DNA of 9,239 nucleotides from Planctomicrobium sp. (GTDB taxonomy: Bacteria; Planctomycetota; Planctomycetia; Planctomycetales; Planctomycetaceae), in NCBI GenBank assembly GCA_029259835.1, contig JAJDEL010000487.1, positions 1-9,239 on the forward strand. Reading direction: 5' to 3'. The notes beneath the pieces were generated by a model. The model ran no database searches and was not told the DNA's origin. It saw only the letters and a list, made by a program, of their open reading frames with translations. The position numbers and the translations under genes were made by a program. This document shows, in pieces, positions 6,747-9,239 of the stretch; the first letter of the stretch is position 1; each line of letters begins with the position of its first letter.

Positions 6747-7394
6747 GTGACCGAAAGTCAATTTCAAAACAGGTTCTTACTCACGCCGGATACGTCACAA
6801 AAAGCATCGATCGTGAAATTATTCACTCGTTCATTTCTGATCTGGATTGCAGGCAGTTGTCTGTTGGTGCTAATCCTTTCATTGCTCTTCGCACATGCTC
6901 CGCAACCACTCAAACGTCTCGTACTCTCCTATGTGATTTTCGGGCTTGCTTGCGGTACTGCGCTGGGATGGTTTGCTAGAGACCGGAAGTTAAGTTTCAC
7001 GAAAGGGCTGGCATGCTCTTCAGTCTTGATCGTGTCTGCTGGCGGCGTTCACATTGGCTGGGTTTCTTTCCAGCAATTCAAAACCGTTCGAGCAATACAA
7101 CTACAGGAAGATCCGAAACAACTCGCAATGCTGAACATGATGGAAAAGATGGCGGACGAATCAACCGCAATAGAACTTCGAGAGCGGCGTCGAGCAATGC
7201 TGCCGCAATTTCTCGATTATCTCACATTTCGCGTTTCCGGTATTGGAAAGTGGTCGCCCCCCTGGCCACTGATTTTTTGGATTGGAGAGCTCCTTCTGGC
7301 TTCTATCCTGGCGGTCTGGGTTGTATCACGGTCTGTGAATCTGGATCGAGAAAACCATTCCCTACAAAGTCAAAACGAAGAGCAAGTAAGCTGA
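6747..7394 (+). CDS. Four-helix membrane protein, cotranscribed with acpS
   Basis: 215 aa with membrane helices at about 29-49, 58-77, 87-107 and 173-194. Between helices 3 and 4 is a soluble stretch of about 65 residues, charged and helical (MMEKMADEST, IELRERRRAML). I do not recognise a family. The start is uncertain: GTG at 6747 is the only usual start near the front of the frame, which opens after a TGA at 6705, and no clear ribosome site precedes it; a GTG at residue 23 is the alternative. Its stop TGA overlaps the ATG of acpS by one base (TGATG), so the two are translationally coupled. Coupling to the enzyme that activates acyl carrier protein suggests, but does not prove, a tie to envelope or lipid metabolism. 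Confidence 0.75.
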   Translation: MTESQFQNRFLLTPDTSQKASIVKLFTRSFLIWIAGSCLLVLILSLLFAHAPQPLKRLVLSYVIFGLACGTALGWFARDRKLSFTKGLACSSVLIVSAGGVHIGWVSFQQFKTVRAIQLQEDPKQLAMLNMMEKMADESTAIELRERRRAMLPQFLDYLTFRVSGIGKWSPPWPLIFWIGELLLASILAVWVVSRSVNLDRENHSLQSQNEEQVS

Positions 7395-7789
7395 TGATTG
7401 TTGGTTTGGGAACAGATATTATTGAAATCGTTCGTATCGGAAAAATGATCGAGCGCCACGGAGAACTGTTTCTCCAGCGAGTCTATTCCGAGCAGGAAAT
7501 TAAATACTGCCAACGTCACAAGGAAGCGATGCAGCACTATGCTGGCAGGTGGGCGGCAAAAGAAGCTGTGATGAAAACTCTCGGAACCGGATTTACGAAA
7601 GGTGTTGGCTGGACTGACATTCAAATCCTCAACCGGCAGTCAGGGCAGCCAATTGTGAATCTCAGTGGCGGGGCAGAACGTGTGGCGAACCTGAAGGGAA
7701 TCGATGAAATTTTGATCACAATCTCACACTGTAAATCTTACGCAACTGCAACCGCAGTCGCTCTGCAACATCGTCCAGCCAAGGATTGA
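7394..7789 (+). CDS. acpS: Holo-[acyl-carrier-protein] synthase
   Basis: 131 aa, the usual length for AcpS. It transfers 4'-phosphopantetheine from coenzyme A to a serine of apo-ACP in the cytoplasm (EC 2.7.8.7), making ACP active for fatty acid synthesis. Motifs are complete: GLGTDIIEI (4-12, metal-binding D8), RWAAKEAVMKTLGTG (52-66, E57 and K61) and ISHCKSYATA (110-119). The protein forms trimers in characterised species. The ATG at 7394 overlaps the TGA of the upstream membrane-protein gene by one base; the frame is open further upstream, but that part is only the shadow of the neighbour. The 72-nt gap to the next gene suggests the unit may end here. Confidence 0.96.
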   Translation: MIVGLGTDIIEIVRIGKMIERHGELFLQRVYSEQEIKYCQRHKEAMQHYAGRWAAKEAVMKTLGTGFTKGVGWTDIQILNRQSGQPIVNLSGGAERVANLKGIDEILITISHCKSYATATAVALQHRPAKD

Positions 7790-7861
7790 TTCGCGCATTC
7801 ATCTCCAGAATTTATTATGATCATCACTGCACGAGACAATACTCATTGAGGGAGAGTTCAG

Positions 7862-8329
7862 ATGATACAAATGCAACGCATATTGGTTCCGATCGATTTC
7901 AGCGAGTTCGGCGAACATTCAATTCGATACGGATGTGAGTTCGCAAAAAAATTTTCCGCTGAATTACACCTTTTGAATGTGGTCGAGGACATCTATCCGA
8001 TCGTTCCAGAACCGGGAACCGCCTCTCCGATCACTGGAGAATACCTCGTGGGACTCAAGGAGAGTTCCGAGCGTGCAATTGAAAACCTGCCAGAAGCAGA
8101 ATGGCAGAGTGATCTCAAGATTGTGCGTTCGGTCGTCTCTGGCACACCATTTTTGGAGATCATTCGATATGCGCGCAAGGAAGACATTGACATGATCGTT
8201 ATTGGAACGCACGGACGGTCTGGATTGATCCACGCATTGATGGGAAGCGTTGCTGAGAAAGTCGTCCGCAAAGCTCCTTGTCCCGTTTTAACTGTCCGCC
8301 CTGAAGGACACGACTTCGTCATGCCATAA
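7862..8329 (+). CDS. Universal stress protein, UspA family, ATP-binding type
   Basis: 155 aa single Usp domain, cytoplasmic. RILVPIDFSE (6-15) is the first strand with the nucleotide-contacting D12. The C-terminal G115-x2-G118-x9-G128-S129 motif is the ATP-binding signature of UspFG/MJ0577-type proteins, followed by the APCPVLTVR strand (138-146). Such proteins form dimers and help cells survive stress and starvation by poorly defined means. The ATG at 7862 has GGGAGAG 6 nt upstream; M4 is a second possible start. It has its own leader of 72 nt after acpS. No DosR or FNR-type site was recognised. Family assignment is firm, specific role unknown. Confidence 0.95.
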   Translation: MIQMQRILVPIDFSEFGEHSIRYGCEFAKKFSAELHLLNVVEDIYPIVPEPGTASPITGEYLVGLKESSERAIENLPEAEWQSDLKIVRSVVSGTPFLEIIRYARKEDIDMIVIGTHGRSGLIHALMGSVAEKVVRKAPCPVLTVRPEGHDFVMP

Positions 8330-8427
8330 CATGGCGCGCCCTGGAGCCGCTTGGTTAAGGGACCAGGGATTGAATGGCAAGGGAATGTGAATCAGTGATG
8401 ACCGTTTTGAATACTTAGAGGCTTCGC

Positions 8428-8919
8428 GTGACGATTCCCACTTTTATTTACTGGATCTTCGGGTGTTTCGTTCTCCTGACCAGCTTGATCGCGATGGCGC
8501 CAATGCTCATGCGTCGCCAACACAATCGAGAACTGACGCGGGCGATTCAACAATTCAAGCTGCGCCGCGAAGTCCTGGAGGCGAAGTTTGTCGATCTGGC
8601 AACATCTCTCGGAAAGCCACGCGGCTTGAGGTGGACGATCTGTGATTGGAAACCGCCTGTGGAGTTCGTCCGAGACCGTGCGACCGGCCTTTTGACCGCT
8701 TTTGCTTCTGTGGAAATTCACTTTGAAGCCATCGAAGGTGGCGACATGGAAGACGTCGCCGCTGTTGGAGATGTCCGAGACGCCTCCGCAGTCTTTCATT
8801 TCCAGAACGGAAACTGGGGAACAGGCGGCAAGGCACTCTTCAACATGAACCCAGAAACAGCGGTTTCGAAATTAGAGCACCAATTTGAAGCCATTGACGA
8901 GCCGAGTTCTGGTTCTTAG
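8428..8919 (+). CDS. Conserved hypothetical protein with one N-terminal membrane helix
   Basis: 163 aa. Residues 5-28 form a membrane helix followed by basic RRQHNR, so the rest faces the cytoplasm by the positive-inside rule. Residues 33-60 form a helix. Residues 65-155 form a compact mixed domain: LRWTICDWKPPVEFVRD, TGLLTAFASVEIHFE, the acidic EGGDMEDVAAVGDVRDA, then FHFQNGNWGTGGKALFNMN and a final helix. The alternation of strands and glycine turns suggests a beta sheet packed on helices. The start is GTG at 8428 with AGAGG 6 nt upstream. I believe homologues occur widely in planctomycetes but know of no assigned function. Confidence 0.8.
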   Translation: MTIPTFIYWIFGCFVLLTSLIAMAPMLMRRQHNRELTRAIQQFKLRREVLEAKFVDLATSLGKPRGLRWTICDWKPPVEFVRDRATGLLTAFASVEIHFEAIEGGDMEDVAAVGDVRDASAVFHFQNGNWGTGGKALFNMNPETAVSKLEHQFEAIDEPSSGS

Positions 8920-8963
8920 GAATTGCCCCGTAACAAGTTCTTGAATTTTTGATGTGACGACTT

Positions 8964-9239
8964 CTAATTAGAAACCTTCACGCGAATTGAAGGTGGATAG
9001 TCCGATGCAGTCCTTTCATAGGAGACCAGAAATCTGCGACTTCCAAGGTGAAGGTGATCTCCCGGCATTAGCGGTCCAGATTCGATCTCTGCGTCGTTAA
9101 TTCCAACTTCCAAATCATCATCACCGACATGGACCACGATTTGACCTCCAATGTCATCCAAATGACAAACTGGAAGGCGACCGATATTTTTGGTCAATAT
9201 CTGCCCCGACGTATCAAATGACAGCGATGCCGGAAACTC
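8964..9239 (-). CDS. C-terminal part of an FHA-like domain protein (N-terminus beyond the right edge)
   Basis: The frame is open from the right edge to the TAG at 8964-8966, giving 91 residues; a TTG at 9197 is only an internal codon. The fragment reads GRLPVCHLDD, IVVHVGDDDLEVGIND, then PLMPGDHLHLGSRRFLVSYE, followed by a short tail ending RVKVSN. This order of strand, N/D turn, and L..GD.L.LG...F.V.Y is the second half of a forkhead-associated domain, which binds phosphothreonine. The usual S-x-N-G loop is not conserved here, so binding is uncertain. Convergent with the preceding gene, 44 bp apart. A gene upstream of the window edge would be needed to see the rest. Confidence 0.6.
   Translation of the reverse strand, partial: EFPASLSFDTSGQILTKNIGRLPVCHLDDIGGQIVVHVGDDDLEVGINDAEIESGPLMPGDHLHLGSRRFLVSYERTASDYPPSIRVKVSN

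Noticed and set aside
7013..7393. N-terminal extension of acpS to 258 aa
   Set aside because: The extension is Ser/Arg-rich, falls within the coding region of the membrane protein, and AcpS normally begins at M-I-V-G-L-G-T-D.
8339..8368. CCCTGG/CCAGGG inverted repeat after the usp gene
   Set aside because: The 6-bp stem has an 18-nt loop and no T-tract; too weak to call a terminator.
8935..8951. CAAGTTCTTG followed by a T-run between convergent genes
   Set aside because: With a real loop only about 3 base pairs remain, which is too unstable for a terminator.

Overview
This 9.2-kb window looks like a chromosomal segment of a planctomycete with moderate GC content, probably in the Planctomycetaceae. 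That is an inference: it rests on the resemblance of several small lineage-specific proteins (the WxD helical protein, its 168-aa partner, the one-helix 163-aa protein), the membrane-tailed PP2C phosphatase and the GC-rich intergenic hairpins to what I remember from that phylum. No rRNA, tRNA, CRISPR array, insertion sequence or integrase is visible.

Layout. Positions 1-265 hold a possible gene fragment on the minus strand at the left edge, an attC-like inverted repeat and a 7-bp inverted repeat. A TIR-domain gene follows (266-1303, +) with an unrecognised C-terminal domain; it is the most defence-like gene here. Convergent to it is a GntP-family permease (1371-3074, -) carrying about 95 extra residues between its second membrane helix and the conserved core. 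Upstream of that, also on the minus strand, is a secreted or membrane-anchored protein with a zinc ribbon (3238-4122), preceded by a good sigma70-like promoter. A 372-bp AT-rich divergent spacer separates it from a PP2C-type protein phosphatase with two C-terminal membrane helices (4495-5760, +). Only 8 bp further, and convergent, lies a tight two-gene minus-strand unit (6502 to 5769) encoding a 168-aa helical protein and a 74-aa WXG100-like protein. A 244-bp spacer with two GC-rich hairpins leads to a plus-strand unit: a four-helix membrane protein translationally coupled to acpS (holo-ACP synthase), then a UspA-type stress protein and a one-helix conserved protein (8428-8919). The right edge holds the C-terminal part of a minus-strand FHA-like protein.

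How they might work together. AcpS activates acyl carrier protein for lipid synthesis and shares a message with a membrane protein of unknown role. PP2C phosphatase, FHA-like domain and WXG100-like protein form a combination known from type VII secretion and Ser/Thr-kinase signalling loci, but no kinase and no FtsK/EssC-like ATPase is in the window, so a link is only a hypothesis. The TIR gene with its attC-like upstream element looks like an accessory insertion beside housekeeping genes.
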